Origin: Rhizobiales bacterium Ga0077537
GTDB lineage: Bacteria > Pseudomonadota > Alphaproteobacteria > Rhizobiales > Hyphomicrobiaceae
Direction: 5' to 3'
Assembly: GCA_001464955.1 (NCBI GenBank)
Contig: LNEM01000025.1
Span: 1 to 64,000, forward strand
Length of the DNA: 64,000 nucleotides
Part shown: in pieces, positions 10,385 to 20,216 of the stretch
How the letters are laid out: every line of letters begins with the position of its first letter
Position numbering within the stretch: the stretch's first letter is position 1
Notes under the pieces: model-generated
Databases searched by the model: none
Told to the model about the DNA's origin: nothing
Seen by the model: only the letters and a program-made list of their open reading frames with translations
Position numbers and translations under genes: made by a program

Positions 10385-11698
10385 ATGTACGATCTGTCCA
10401 CACTCCCGCCGCCAGGTGAACGTACCGTGAGCGACTTGACCAACCGTATCGACGACGACGCGCCACGGACCGCACCCGCCACGGCTCAAGCGCCCTCGCG
10501 GCCAGGGAGGGCGCTGCCCCGACGGGTTCTGCTCACCGTCTCTGGCACGATATCGCCAACCCTCGCGGCGGATATCGAAGCGCGAAAGCGGCCGCGGGCC
10601 GATTATCTGGAGATCGCGCGGCGGCTGGGGGCGGATCTCCTCGACTATGCCGGCGCTCGAGCCCTGACCGGCCGCGTCGGTTCTGCGCTGGAGAAACTTG
10701 GCGGTCCAAACCTTGTGCTGGCTTATGCCTGCTGGCGGATGCGGTCGCGCTACCGCGCGATTCTGACCGACGGCGAGCAGGTAGGCTTGCCTCTGGCGGC
10801 CTTGTTCAAGCTCATTCGACGGGGGCGCCCGCAGCACGTCATGATCACTCACGTCATCTCGCCACCCAAGAAGACGAGGGTGATCGACGCGTTGCGCCTC
10901 GTGTCTGGCATTGACCGGTTTGTCGTGTACTGCAGCCGGCAGCGCGAGTTCGTCCTCCATCGTTGGCGCTTGCAGCCCGAGCGTGTTCCCTGCATTCCGT
11001 TCATGGTCGACGCGGACTTTTTCGATCCCGTGACCGTGACGCCGCAGCCTGGACCTCGCCCGCGGATCTGCTCTGTCGGCCTCGAGCGCCGGGATTATCC
11101 GACCCTGCTTGCTGCCGTCGACGGCCTCGAGGTTGATCTCGTCGTAGCGGCCGCTTCTCCATGGTCGAAGCAGACCGATGGCATGTCGAGCGTGCGGATA
11201 CCTTCGAACGTCACCATCCGCCGCTTCACCCAATACGAGTTGCGGCAGCTCTACGCCGATTGCGACCTGATGGTGATGCCGCTGCAGGACGTCGATTTCC
11301 AGGCTGGTGTCACGGCGATCCTCGAAGCGATGGCCATGGGCAAGCCCGTCGTCTGTTCGCGGACCTCTGGCCAGACCGATGTCATCGTGGATGGCGTGAA
11401 TGGCTGCTACGTGCCGGTCGGCAATGCCTCGGCACTGAGGGCGCAGATCATCCATTTGCTGGAAAGGCCACAGGAACGGGCCCGGCTTGGCGCCGGGGCT
11501 CGCGAGGCTGTGGTGCAGCGCTTCACTCTCGATCGATATACGGAACGCCTTTTCACCATTCTGCAGGATGTCGGGTGCGGATGCGGCGAAGAAGGTGCGA
11601 CAACCAGCGCTGGCGGTCATGACGAGCGGAGCGCATCTGACGTGGCGTCGCCGCGTGCGGCTGATCTCAAAAGCTGGCGTCAGACGTCGGACGGGTAA
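10385..11698 (+). CDS. Glycosyltransferase family 4 / GT1-like
   Basis: C-terminal ELRQLYADCDLMVMPLQDVDFQAGVTAILEAMAMGKPVVCSRTSGQTDVIVDGVNGCYVPVGNASALRAQI. Confidence 0.87.
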   Translation: MYDLSTLPPPGERTVSDLTNRIDDDAPRTAPATAQAPSRPGRALPRRVLLTVSGTISPTLAADIEARKRPRADYLEIARRLGADLLDYAGARALTGRVGSALEKLGGPNLVLAYACWRMRSRYRAILTDGEQVGLPLAALFKLIRRGRPQHVMITHVISPPKKTRVIDALRLVSGIDRFVVYCSRQREFVLHRWRLQPERVPCIPFMVDADFFDPVTVTPQPGPRPRICSVGLERRDYPTLLAAVDGLEVDLVVAAASPWSKQTDGMSSVRIPSNVTIRRFTQYELRQLYADCDLMVMPLQDVDFQAGVTAILEAMAMGKPVVCSRTSGQTDVIVDGVNGCYVPVGNASALRAQIIHLLERPQERARLGAGAREAVVQRFTLDRYTERLFTILQDVGCGCGEEGATTSAGGHDERSASDVASPRAADLKSWRQTSDG

Positions 11699-11747
11699 TC
11701 GTCGGCAGGAAAATACTCGCCTCAGCGCCGGCCGCGTAAGGTCGAAC

Positions 11748-12362
11748 ATGTCGAAGAGCATCGTCACAGTGCCGTCCGAACCAGAACGATCCCCTGCGTC
11801 CTCGCGGGCAACCGAGTTGCTCAGGGCGAAGCCGTCCGCGATCCTGAACAACGTCGGCGCAGTCCTTCGCGCCCGATGGTACCTGCGCGGCGCCACGTCG
11901 TTGGGCGCGCGGGTGCGCGTCTGGGGACGCCCGGTGGTCAATAACCACGGACAAATGATCATCCGTGACAGGGTGCGCCTCGTGTCGACGGTCGCCACGC
12001 TCGAACTGTCGGCAGGGGCGGGAGCCACCCTCGAGATCGGCGAGGGGACCTTCGTCAACTACGGCTGCTCGATCGCCGCTACCAAGCTTGTCAGCATCGG
12101 GGCGGGATGTAGCATCGGCACCCATGTCATCATCATCGACACGGACTTCCACGAGCTCGATCCCGAGCGCCGTGACCAACGGCCGCCGTCGCGGCCGGTC
12201 GTGCTCGAGGACAATGTATGGATCGGTGCGCGAGCGATCATCCTGCGCGGGGTGACGATCGGTGCCGGCAGCGCGGTGGGAGCGGGCAGCGTCGTCACGC
12301 GAAGCATTCCACCGCGTTCCCTCGCTGTGGGCCAGCCAGCCCGTGTCATCCGCCGGCTGTGA
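11748..12362 (+). CDS. Acyltransferase, left-handed beta-helix (hexapeptide) family
   Basis: LEIGEGTFVNYGCSIAATKLVSIGAGCSIGTHVIIIDTDFHEL...PVVLEDNVWIGARAIILRGVTIGAGSAVGAGSVVTRSIPPRSLAVGQPARVI; internal ATG 11748 chosen over upstream 11487. Confidence 0.87.
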   Translation: MSKSIVTVPSEPERSPASSRATELLRAKPSAILNNVGAVLRARWYLRGATSLGARVRVWGRPVVNNHGQMIIRDRVRLVSTVATLELSAGAGATLEIGEGTFVNYGCSIAATKLVSIGAGCSIGTHVIIIDTDFHELDPERRDQRPPSRPVVLEDNVWIGARAIILRGVTIGAGSAVGAGSVVTRSIPPRSLAVGQPARVIRRL

Positions 12363-12417
12363 TGAAGCGAACGCTGACAGGTATCGTCATGCTCGCCCCC
12401 GACAATGGCCGCTCCCG

Positions 12418-13923
12418 ATGAATGAGGAGCGACAGGCGACGCCGACACCCCCGGTTCGGCCTCAAGGGCGAATTGCTCACAGCTTCCTGCTTCTGGGCGG
12501 CGGACAGATCGTCGGCGCCATCATCGGGCTCATTCTCAATGCAGTGCTGGGGCGCACTCTCGGCCCGTCGGACTTCGGATTGTACTTCCTGATAATCACG
12601 ATCGCCGGAGCGATGGGCCTGGTGGCAGACTGGGGACAGGCCAGCAACGTCGTCAGGGAGATTGCGAGCGGCGGACCGGACCGGGCGCGCTACATCGGCA
12701 GTGCCGCGGCACTGAGGACCATCCTGACATTCGTGGCAGCCGCCATCGCATCCTCCGTCGCATACGTGACGGGTCGGCCGGACCTCGTTGTAGTGCTTTC
12801 AGGAATCGCCGTGTTTGCCGGCTACCCGAACTACTTCGTGCAGTTCCTCGGCTATGCGCTGCGCGGAATCGATCGGACCGAACTCGATGTCCTCGCTCAG
12901 ATCTTGTCGAGGGCATTGCTCGCGATCATGATCATTTTCGCGCTGTACTTCGGCGGCGGCGTCGTCGCCGTGGTGCTGATTCAGGCCATGAGCGGCGTCA
13001 TCGTCCTTGGTGTAACTCTGAGAATGTTCAGGAGCGCAGGCCTTTCGATGGCCTGGCCGGACCGCGCGACGATGCAGGCCATCCTTGTTGCCGGAGCGCC
13101 GATCGTCGCGATGTCGTTGACGATCTCGGTGCAGGGCCTCATCGACGTTGCGTTACTCTCGATGCAGACGAACTCCGAATCTGTCGGCTGGCTCGGTGCG
13201 GCAAGGACATTCATCGGGATACTCGTGTCGCCTGCGATGGTTCTCGCCACGGCGTCGTTTCCCGAAATGTGCCGCGTCCATGATCGGCCCGACGAACTCC
13301 GTCGCGTCCTGGCGACCACCGCACGGCCGCTGCTGGCAGTTGGCGCATTAGCAAGTTGCGGCGTCTTCGTTCTTGCCCTGCCCGCCGTGCAGTTCGTCTA
13401 CGGCGCAGGACACTTCGACCCCGCGGCGCTCGCTCTCCAGGTCTTCGCGCCGTTCTTTCCCGTCTTCTTCGTCAACTTCCTGATCGGCTACGCGGCGGTC
13501 GCCATCGCGAAGAGCAGGGAAATCGCCATTGCGAAGGCAGTGTGCGTCGCCATCTCCGCCGTTCTGAGCTGGTTCTTGATCCCGCACTTCCACGCGAGTA
13601 TCGGCAACGGCGTCGTCGGCCTCATGATCTCGTTCTGCGCGGCCGAACTCTTGATGACCGCCGCTTACGTCGCCATCCTGCCACGTGGCACGGTCACCGG
13701 CGACATGCTGGTGCACGTCGCACGTGCGTACCTTTCGGCTGCCGTCGTCGCCGGTATCGCGCTCCAGTTCGCTCCCATGATGTCGTTCTGGCTCGCTCTC
13801 CCGCTCGTTCCCATCCTGTTTGGCGCAGTTGCGCTGATGACCGGACTTCTGCGCCTTGCGGATATCGAGACGATGGTCGGGATGGCCCGATCGTTTGCAG
13901 GCAGAATGAAGAAACCCGAATGA
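12418..13923 (+). CDS. Oligosaccharide flippase / Wzx-like polysaccharide exporter
   Basis: Polytopic membrane protein; LLLGGGQIVGAIIGLILNAVLGRTLGPSDFGLYFLIITIAGAMGLVADWGQASNVVREIA is typical of the Wzx/MATE-like polysaccharide exporter group. Confidence 0.88.
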   Translation: MNEERQATPTPPVRPQGRIAHSFLLLGGGQIVGAIIGLILNAVLGRTLGPSDFGLYFLIITIAGAMGLVADWGQASNVVREIASGGPDRARYIGSAAALRTILTFVAAAIASSVAYVTGRPDLVVVLSGIAVFAGYPNYFVQFLGYALRGIDRTELDVLAQILSRALLAIMIIFALYFGGGVVAVVLIQAMSGVIVLGVTLRMFRSAGLSMAWPDRATMQAILVAGAPIVAMSLTISVQGLIDVALLSMQTNSESVGWLGAARTFIGILVSPAMVLATASFPEMCRVHDRPDELRRVLATTARPLLAVGALASCGVFVLALPAVQFVYGAGHFDPAALALQVFAPFFPVFFVNFLIGYAAVAIAKSREIAIAKAVCVAISAVLSWFLIPHFHASIGNGVVGLMISFCAAELLMTAAYVAILPRGTVTGDMLVHVARAYLSAAVVAGIALQFAPMMSFWLALPLVPILFGAVALMTGLLRLADIETMVGMARSFAGRMKKPE

Positions 13924-15140
13924 ACGATGGCTCCAGTGAGGACATGATCGTGGCACAGGATGGCCGTGAGGCCGCGTCAGGCTCCGCCTCTGGCAGCGCC
14001 CGTCGTGCGCGGACCTGCAACATCGGCTTCGTGTTGGAGCAGGCCCTCGGGCACATTACGCACACGAAGAACCTTCAGGCCCATGTGCAGAACGATCCTG
14101 AGGTCAGCCCGTCTTGGGCACTGATCGACTTCAAGGCAGAAGGTATCGGCGCGCGCATTCCGGTGTTTCGCAGCAATTGGTCGGTACGCGCGGGCATCAG
14201 AGCCAACCGTCAGCTCGCGGCCATCGCCCGCACGACGCGGCTCGATGTCCTGTTCTTCCACACTCAGGTGCCAGCGGTCCTGGCGCAGCGCTGGATGCAT
14301 CGCATCCCCAGCATCGTCTCCCTCGACGCGACGCCCCTTCAGTATGACGCCCTCGGCGCTTTCTATCAGCACGAAGCGGGACCCCGATGGCTCGAGACCA
14401 TCAAGTGGCATCTAAACCGCGACTGCTATCGCGCCGCTCGTCAGATCGTCGTGTGGGCCGAGTGGACGCAGCGGGGGCTCGTCGCCGACTACGAGGTGCC
14501 TGATGACAAGATCACAGTCATACCTCCAGGCGTGATCGTTCGCGATTGGGAACGAAAGGATCAGCGCCGTGCCGAGTCCAGCATGGTCAGGATACTGTTC
14601 GTCGGCGGTGACCTCCGCCGCAAGGGCGGACATCTGTTGCTTAAGGCCTTTCGTGAGTTGCGCACGCCCTCGCTTGAACTGCACCTCGTCACCAAGGACG
14701 CGGTGCCGCCGGAGCCGGGGCTCTTCGTCTACAACGACATGCAGCCGAACAGCGCTGAGCTGAAGGCGCTTTACCACCGCTGCGATATCTTCGCGCTGCC
14801 GACGTCTGGCGATTGCCTGCCGATGGTGTTGTCGGAAGCTGGCGCCGCAGGGCTTGCCGTGGTGTCGACCGACGTGGCCGGCATTCCCGAGATCGTCCGC
14901 CACGAGCAAACCGGACTGACCGTTCCTGCCGGCGACGGCAACGCGCTCACGGCAGCTCTGCGCCCGTTGATTGCCGACCCGCAGCTTCGCCTTGATCTTG
15001 GCGCCCGCGCGCACCGGCACGTGAGCCGATACTACGATGCCGACAAGAACTCGACGCGTCTGCTGAGCCTCCTCAAGGCCGAGGCGCGCACCTCCGTTGG
15101 GGGCCGGGACAGCAAGTCATCGGCCCACGAACGCCGATAG
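13920..15140 (+). CDS. Glycosyltransferase family 4
   Basis: SMVRILFVGGDLRRKGGHLLLKAF...LYHRCDIFALPTSGDCLPMVLSEAGAAGLAVVSTDVAGIPEIV; ATGA overlap with the flippase stop. Confidence 0.87.
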   Translation: MNDGSSEDMIVAQDGREAASGSASGSARRARTCNIGFVLEQALGHITHTKNLQAHVQNDPEVSPSWALIDFKAEGIGARIPVFRSNWSVRAGIRANRQLAAIARTTRLDVLFFHTQVPAVLAQRWMHRIPSIVSLDATPLQYDALGAFYQHEAGPRWLETIKWHLNRDCYRAARQIVVWAEWTQRGLVADYEVPDDKITVIPPGVIVRDWERKDQRRAESSMVRILFVGGDLRRKGGHLLLKAFRELRTPSLELHLVTKDAVPPEPGLFVYNDMQPNSAELKALYHRCDIFALPTSGDCLPMVLSEAGAAGLAVVSTDVAGIPEIVRHEQTGLTVPAGDGNALTAALRPLIADPQLRLDLGARAHRHVSRYYDADKNSTRLLSLLKAEARTSVGGRDSKSSAHERR

Positions 15141-17153
15141 TAACCGGATGAAGTAGACTTGGTACCCGGTCGAAGGTTCGGTGACCTCCCAGGAATTGGC
15201 CGGCCAGTTGTCGTTGAACTGCAGATAGGATTTGGCGGGAGGCTGGCCCATCGGGGGATGGAAGTTCAGCGCACATATCGCGTTGGCGGCCGAACTCCAG
15301 CAGGCAGGTTTCCCCGCATCCCGCGTGCAGCAGCCGTCGCGGCCGAAGGATGGATTGGGCCCACCGACCAGGAAGCCGGGCGGGGGGCCAGGGCGCCCGC
15401 CGCCGGTGCTCTCCCATCGCGTGCGCTTTGCGAACCAGGCGTGAAACATCGTGTTGGCGGAGTGCGCCGCACCAGCGCGGCCCATGTTCGTCAGGTAGAC
15501 GAGACCGAGTGGATTGACCCCGTGGATGTAATGCACGTAGTCGAGTGCGGCGGCGCGGGCAGCGGTCCGCACTTCCTGATCCTCGGCGTAGTTGGCAACG
15601 AGCATCATGACCCGTCCCTGCATCGCCTTCGCCTTGTTGCTACCCCACGTGTAGTCCGGGATCGGTGCCCGGTATGGATCCGTGCGATCGAGATCGACGG
15701 CGAACGTCCTCGCCTCAGCTCCGGCGTGGCCCAGGAACCAGGAGCGAATTCTGTGCGACACCTGCTCCGCGACGGCCGCGGTGCCGGCAAGCCGTAACAA
15801 GGCATCGTGCGTGTCGACCTCCCAAAGCGTTGGGGCGTACGCGGGGATCATGGCATCGACGTCCGCCACCGCGGCTACCCGCAAATCCGCGTCGCCAGTG
15901 GCCTCATGGAGATACAATGCAGCCTCGAACCTCGCCAGTCTGCGGTCGCGCTCGCTGAGTTCCTGCTGTCCGTGCGCAAGCCCCTTCGAGCCTGGCTGCC
16001 GCGCCTCGTCGTTATTGTAGTAGAGAATGCCGGGGTTCTGCTCCGCCCACTGCCACGCCCGCCGCGCTCGCTCAGCCAAGTCCTCGCCGAACGATCTCGA
16101 CGACGCATCGCTGAGCGATCGGTAGATCAGTGATGCTCGGGCGAAGGCGGCGGCCGTCGAGAGTGTTGCGGCGGTTGTGGGTGGGCCGTAGAAGCTGGGG
16201 CCCGTTGCCGCCGAGGGAGGGCTGCCTCCCGCCAACGCTTGAACGCACAGAACCGAGCCGTCTTCGGCCTGCATTCGCACCAGCCACTCGAGGCCCCACC
16301 TGACTTCATCGAGCAGGTCGGGGTTCCCGTTCCCTGATTCCGGGATTTCGGTATCGTCGCCGAACGCTGCCGGGCTTTCGCTGTACGCGCTCAGCAGCAC
16401 CAGGATGTTACGCGCCGTCCACGTCGTATACTTGTTGTAGTCGCCAGCGTCGTACCACCCGCCGCGCAGATCCCTGACGGGCGGCGAGGAGCCAGGAAAC
16501 GCCGCGGGCCACGGTCGCGATTGAGCGTCCTGCCCCGGGCCGAGATGGCTCGCCCGGTCCGCCCACGCCGCACCGGCATGCTCCGGCAACTTTGCGGAGC
16601 CCGCACGCTGGTAGAAGAGCATCCTCACCGCGTGTTTGAGGACGTCACGATAGACGTCCTCTGCGATCTTGAAGTCTGCAGAGCGGAGCCCCCGGTCGAG
16701 ATCAACGACGACGTAGCGTCCGGGACGTTTGACGTCGGAAAAGTCGAACCACCATGCGCGATCGCCGGAGCGAGGATCGACTTGGCCCTGGTTCCAGAGG
16801 ACAACGTCGGCCGTCTTCATGACGGCGCCACTTGCGGCGTCGACCAGAGCCATGCGGCCCCCCGGTGTGAAGCGGGCCACGCTGTCGTAACCGACGACCG
16901 GATCGCGGATCACGGCGATCTTCCGGCTAGCCGGCAGGTAACCGAACTGGTCGACGACGATCGCCGGAACAGGACCGTTGCGGCTCATTCCGGGCGACGA
17001 CTGGAGCGAGAGGGCATCGGGCACCAGGAGCGCCGTGGCACCTTCGCGATCGCTATCCGCGGCATCCGCGCCACTCGTCATTGCGAGCATGAGAACCGCT
17101 GCGGCCACCGCCGTTTGCGCCGCCGTCCGTGATCTCCGCCCGCGAGGCATCAT
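15117..17153 (-). CDS. Secreted glycoside hydrolase family 9 (cellulase-like) with N-terminal CelD-type Ig-like domain
   Basis: Signal peptide MMPRGRRSRTAAQTAVAAAVLMLAMTSGADAAD; VDQFGYLPASRKIAVI; catalytic-type GGWYDAGDYNKYTTW; HGVNPLGLVYLTNMG...NTMFHAWF; PNPSFGRD; C-terminal NSWEVTEPSTGYQVYF. Confidence 0.9.
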   Translation of the reverse strand: MMPRGRRSRTAAQTAVAAAVLMLAMTSGADAADSDREGATALLVPDALSLQSSPGMSRNGPVPAIVVDQFGYLPASRKIAVIRDPVVGYDSVARFTPGGRMALVDAASGAVMKTADVVLWNQGQVDPRSGDRAWWFDFSDVKRPGRYVVVDLDRGLRSADFKIAEDVYRDVLKHAVRMLFYQRAGSAKLPEHAGAAWADRASHLGPGQDAQSRPWPAAFPGSSPPVRDLRGGWYDAGDYNKYTTWTARNILVLLSAYSESPAAFGDDTEIPESGNGNPDLLDEVRWGLEWLVRMQAEDGSVLCVQALAGGSPPSAATGPSFYGPPTTAATLSTAAAFARASLIYRSLSDASSRSFGEDLAERARRAWQWAEQNPGILYYNNDEARQPGSKGLAHGQQELSERDRRLARFEAALYLHEATGDADLRVAAVADVDAMIPAYAPTLWEVDTHDALLRLAGTAAVAEQVSHRIRSWFLGHAGAEARTFAVDLDRTDPYRAPIPDYTWGSNKAKAMQGRVMMLVANYAEDQEVRTAARAAALDYVHYIHGVNPLGLVYLTNMGRAGAAHSANTMFHAWFAKRTRWESTGGGRPGPPPGFLVGGPNPSFGRDGCCTRDAGKPACWSSAANAICALNFHPPMGQPPAKSYLQFNDNWPANSWEVTEPSTGYQVYFIRLLSAFVGR

Positions 17154-18349
17154 TTCTTGATCGCTTCCACGGCGGCAATTCCCGGAAGCGGCCGACGACC
17201 GAGCAACACCCGCACGAGCCAGCGCTGGACCGGCTGCTCGAAGTACATCCAGCTCACGTAGGCCGCTACGAGGCAGAGTGCGACGAACACGAACCCTGCC
17301 CACGGCGTGTAGGCCGCGATCTTGGTTCCCCAAATCACCTGAGGCAGGCCGGCAAAGCCGATCATCAGCGGGGTCTGCAGGAGATACACCGAATAGGAGA
17401 TCCCGCCCGCCAGCCAGGCGACGGAGTTGCCCCAGGATCGAAAGCGCGTTCTGAGTGCGAGCACGAGCAGTGCAGGAAATGCTACGATGACGATCAGGCA
17501 ATCGACGATCCCGTTGGCTGCCGGGGACGCGCCGCGAGGCAGACAAACCAATGCGAGGGTCGCCACCAATCCGAACATCAACGGAGCGGGACCGAAAAAG
17601 CGGCTCTCGGCGGGCGGCCGCATTCCCCGGTAGAGATAAACGCCGAGAAAGAACGTGAACGCTACGCGTGGAAAGCCGTACACGAAATTAGCCGTCGACC
17701 AGCCAACGTCGATGTTGCCGTAAGCGATACCCACTGCCATGAGCATGCAACCGCTCAGGCCGATGATCACGAGGAGCAGGCCCCGGGTCAGGAAGGGCAC
17801 CAGCAGTATGTAGGCGAGGTTGGCCACCAGCTCGAAAAAGATCGACCACGCTGCCCCGTTCAAGGGAAACAGGAACTCGGTGGGGCTCATCGGCGAGGGC
17901 AACGACGCGCCGTTGGAGATCGCGGTTACAGCGATCGCAAAGGGGTCGAGGCCTCCCCACTCGCGCTGCGCTCGCGGAAGCTGGACCATCAGCCCGATCA
18001 AAGTGGTCAGCGCAACCAGCGGCCACAGCCTTGCCACGCGCAGGGCCACGAACTCGAAGAAACCGAGGCCGGCCTCGATTTTCCTCTCGTAGCTGTTGGC
18101 GATAACGAATCCGCTCAAAAGGAAGAAGAAGTCGACGCAGAGGTAGCCGCGCTGGAAGCGGCTGTGGTCGTCCCAGAAAAGAAACTGAATATGATAAAGG
18201 AGCACCAGAAGCGCGGCGAGCCCACGGCACAGGTCCAGTGAGCGAATATGTTCTGTCGTCCTCGGCACGCCCCACCCGCCACGAAATCTCAATGCCGAAA
18301 AAACAGTAGTCGAGCTCCGGAGTGACTGCAAACCCTTACGGTTCAACAA
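17150..18349 (-). CDS. Acyltransferase family 3 (OafA/YrhL-like membrane O-acyltransferase)
   Basis: IRSLDLCRGLAALLVLLYHIQFLFWDDH...GYLCVDFFFLLSGFVIANSYERK with multiple TM helices; 4-nt ATGA overlap with the GH9 start. Upstream-most start is TTG 18349; GTG 18268 fits the family better. Confidence 0.9.
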   Translation of the reverse strand: MLNRKGLQSLRSSTTVFSALRFRGGWGVPRTTEHIRSLDLCRGLAALLVLLYHIQFLFWDDHSRFQRGYLCVDFFFLLSGFVIANSYERKIEAGLGFFEFVALRVARLWPLVALTTLIGLMVQLPRAQREWGGLDPFAIAVTAISNGASLPSPMSPTEFLFPLNGAAWSIFFELVANLAYILLVPFLTRGLLLVIIGLSGCMLMAVGIAYGNIDVGWSTANFVYGFPRVAFTFFLGVYLYRGMRPPAESRFFGPAPLMFGLVATLALVCLPRGASPAANGIVDCLIVIVAFPALLVLALRTRFRSWGNSVAWLAGGISYSVYLLQTPLMIGFAGLPQVIWGTKIAAYTPWAGFVFVALCLVAAYVSWMYFEQPVQRWLVRVLLGRRPLPGIAAVEAIKK

Positions 18350-18809
18350 GGTTTCTCTCGAGGTGCAACGTCCCGCCGCTCAGTGTAATCCTACTCGGAT
18401 GGCGCGCTTCCCCACCGTGCAGCTTCGCGAGCCGCGTGGTGCCCTCACGGCGGTGCCGACCCGCGGCGGTCGAGCGCCGAGCGATTCGGCAGTGATGCCC
18501 GCCGGCAACGGCGGTGCCTCGATCGGAAGGCTGCTGTGGCCGCCTAGGAGCGAATCATGTGAAACCCTGTAGGAGCAAGAGTGAGCGTAGCGTCCGGTCC
18601 GTACCGGTGCATCGCGCTTGTTCCGATCTGCCGGCCTCTGATCGGCGGGTGAAAAGAGCAGTTGATACGCGTCGCGTAAGCCATTGAGTACGATCACATA
18701 AGCGTCCCGAAAGCACATCCGGATCGGCCTGCCTCGGTGAGAGGCAGCATGTATTGCGAGCGCGAGGGTCTTCCGCGTTGGCGAACGATTGCAAAGTGGG
18801 ACGTAGGGG

Positions 18810-20030
18810 ATGCGGCAAATCGTGAAGCGGCTTGGAATATCTCTGGTTGGTCTCGCACTGGCGGGTTGCACGAACCTGCCCGTAGCTGGGCCATCACACC
18901 GCGAGATCGAGGGCAGCGCGGTCGCCGGCGTCGTCATGGACCGCCGCACAGTGGTGCAGGATTACGTGCTGGTTGACATCAGCAACGATGTCTTGAGGGA
19001 GGTCCCTCGCGTCGGACCGGGAGCCTTCTTCCAGACATTTGGTGCCAAGCGCAATGTTTACCCGTCCTTTAAGGTCGGGGTCGGCGACTTGCTGACCGTT
19101 ACGATTTTCGAATCGGCCTCCGGCGGCTTGTTCACGCCCGGTGATGCGAGTTTGCGGCCCGGCAGCTTTGTCAACCTGCCAACTCAAGCGGTCAACCGGA
19201 GTGGGACCATTACCGTCCCGTACGCGGGGGAGGTCCGGGCATCTGGGCGGACCTTGATCGAGATACAAAAGGATATCGCGAAAAAGTTGTCCAACCGGGC
19301 GATCGAGCCGCAGGTCGTCGTGACCGCCAGCGAGCAGGTCGCGTCGTCCGTAACGATCATCGGCGAGACATCCAACAAGCTGGTCGTCCGAGGCGACGAG
19401 CGTGTCCTGGACGTCATTGCAAGATCGGGAGGTTCGCGTTTCCCGACCTACGAACTCTACGTCACGCTGGTCCGTGACGGGCGCAGTGCAACCGTCTACT
19501 TCCCCGTGCTCATCAGGGATCCGCGCGAGAATATCTACGTGGCGCCCGGCGACACGATCTATCTGTTCCGCCAGCCTCAGAAGTTCGTTGCCGTGGGGGC
19601 GCTCGGCGCCGGCGGTCAGACACAGGGCGTAACGGGGTTGTTCCTCTTCGAGGAAGAAACGCTGTCGCTGAATGAAGCCGTAGCGAAGGCCGGCGGCCTC
19701 GTCGACACCAGAGCGAACGCGCAAGTCTTCCTGTACCGCCACGAGTCGCGAGATGCTCTCATCCGGATGGGCGTCGATGTGAGCCGCTTCCCCGAGAAAG
19801 AACCCGTTCCTACAATCTACCGCGCGAACTTCCGCGATCCCTCGGTGTTCTTCTTCACGCAGCAGTTCCCGATGCGGCATCGCGATGCGATCTACGTGTC
19901 GAACTCCGACAGTGTCGAGCTTGAGAAGTTCCTCTTCCACACGCAGGCGATTTCCGGAACGATCTCCGGTGTGTCGGGTGATATTCTCTCCACTCGCAAC
20001 ACTTGGCGCGCCTTGGGAACCGGAAGGTAG
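18810..20030 (+). CDS. Polysaccharide biosynthesis/export lipoprotein (Wza-like outer membrane)
   Basis: Lipobox LVGLALAGCTNLP; FKVGVGDLLTVTIFESASGGLF...GTITVPYAGEVRASGRTLIEIQKDIAKKLSNRAIEPQVVV; SLBB-like C-terminal repeats. Confidence 0.92.
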   Translation: MRQIVKRLGISLVGLALAGCTNLPVAGPSHREIEGSAVAGVVMDRRTVVQDYVLVDISNDVLREVPRVGPGAFFQTFGAKRNVYPSFKVGVGDLLTVTIFESASGGLFTPGDASLRPGSFVNLPTQAVNRSGTITVPYAGEVRASGRTLIEIQKDIAKKLSNRAIEPQVVVTASEQVASSVTIIGETSNKLVVRGDERVLDVIARSGGSRFPTYELYVTLVRDGRSATVYFPVLIRDPRENIYVAPGDTIYLFRQPQKFVAVGALGAGGQTQGVTGLFLFEEETLSLNEAVAKAGGLVDTRANAQVFLYRHESRDALIRMGVDVSRFPEKEPVPTIYRANFRDPSVFFFTQQFPMRHRDAIYVSNSDSVELEKFLFHTQAISGTISGVSGDILSTRNTWRALGTGR

Positions 20031-20216
20031 ATCGGACCGCTGCGCGGGGTGACGGGGGGCGTCCTGCCCCGCGCAATCGTGGAGTTGTGGCCACTCGCAT
20101 TGGTTGCCGCCATGAGCCGGGCGAAAGATCGGGTTTGTAAACTACGGCTCGATCTTCATGGTACGAAACTTGGATACCTGTGCGAATAATTGCACCTCGG
20201 GAAATCATGGCGAGCG

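Noticed and set aside
10364-12058. 564-aa minus ORF opposite the GT4 and acyltransferase genes
   Set aside because: Antisense shadow of two genes with clear family motifs.
17129-18241. 370-aa + ORF opposite the acyltransferase-3 gene
   Set aside because: Antisense of a membrane protein gives a charged pseudo-protein; no motifs.
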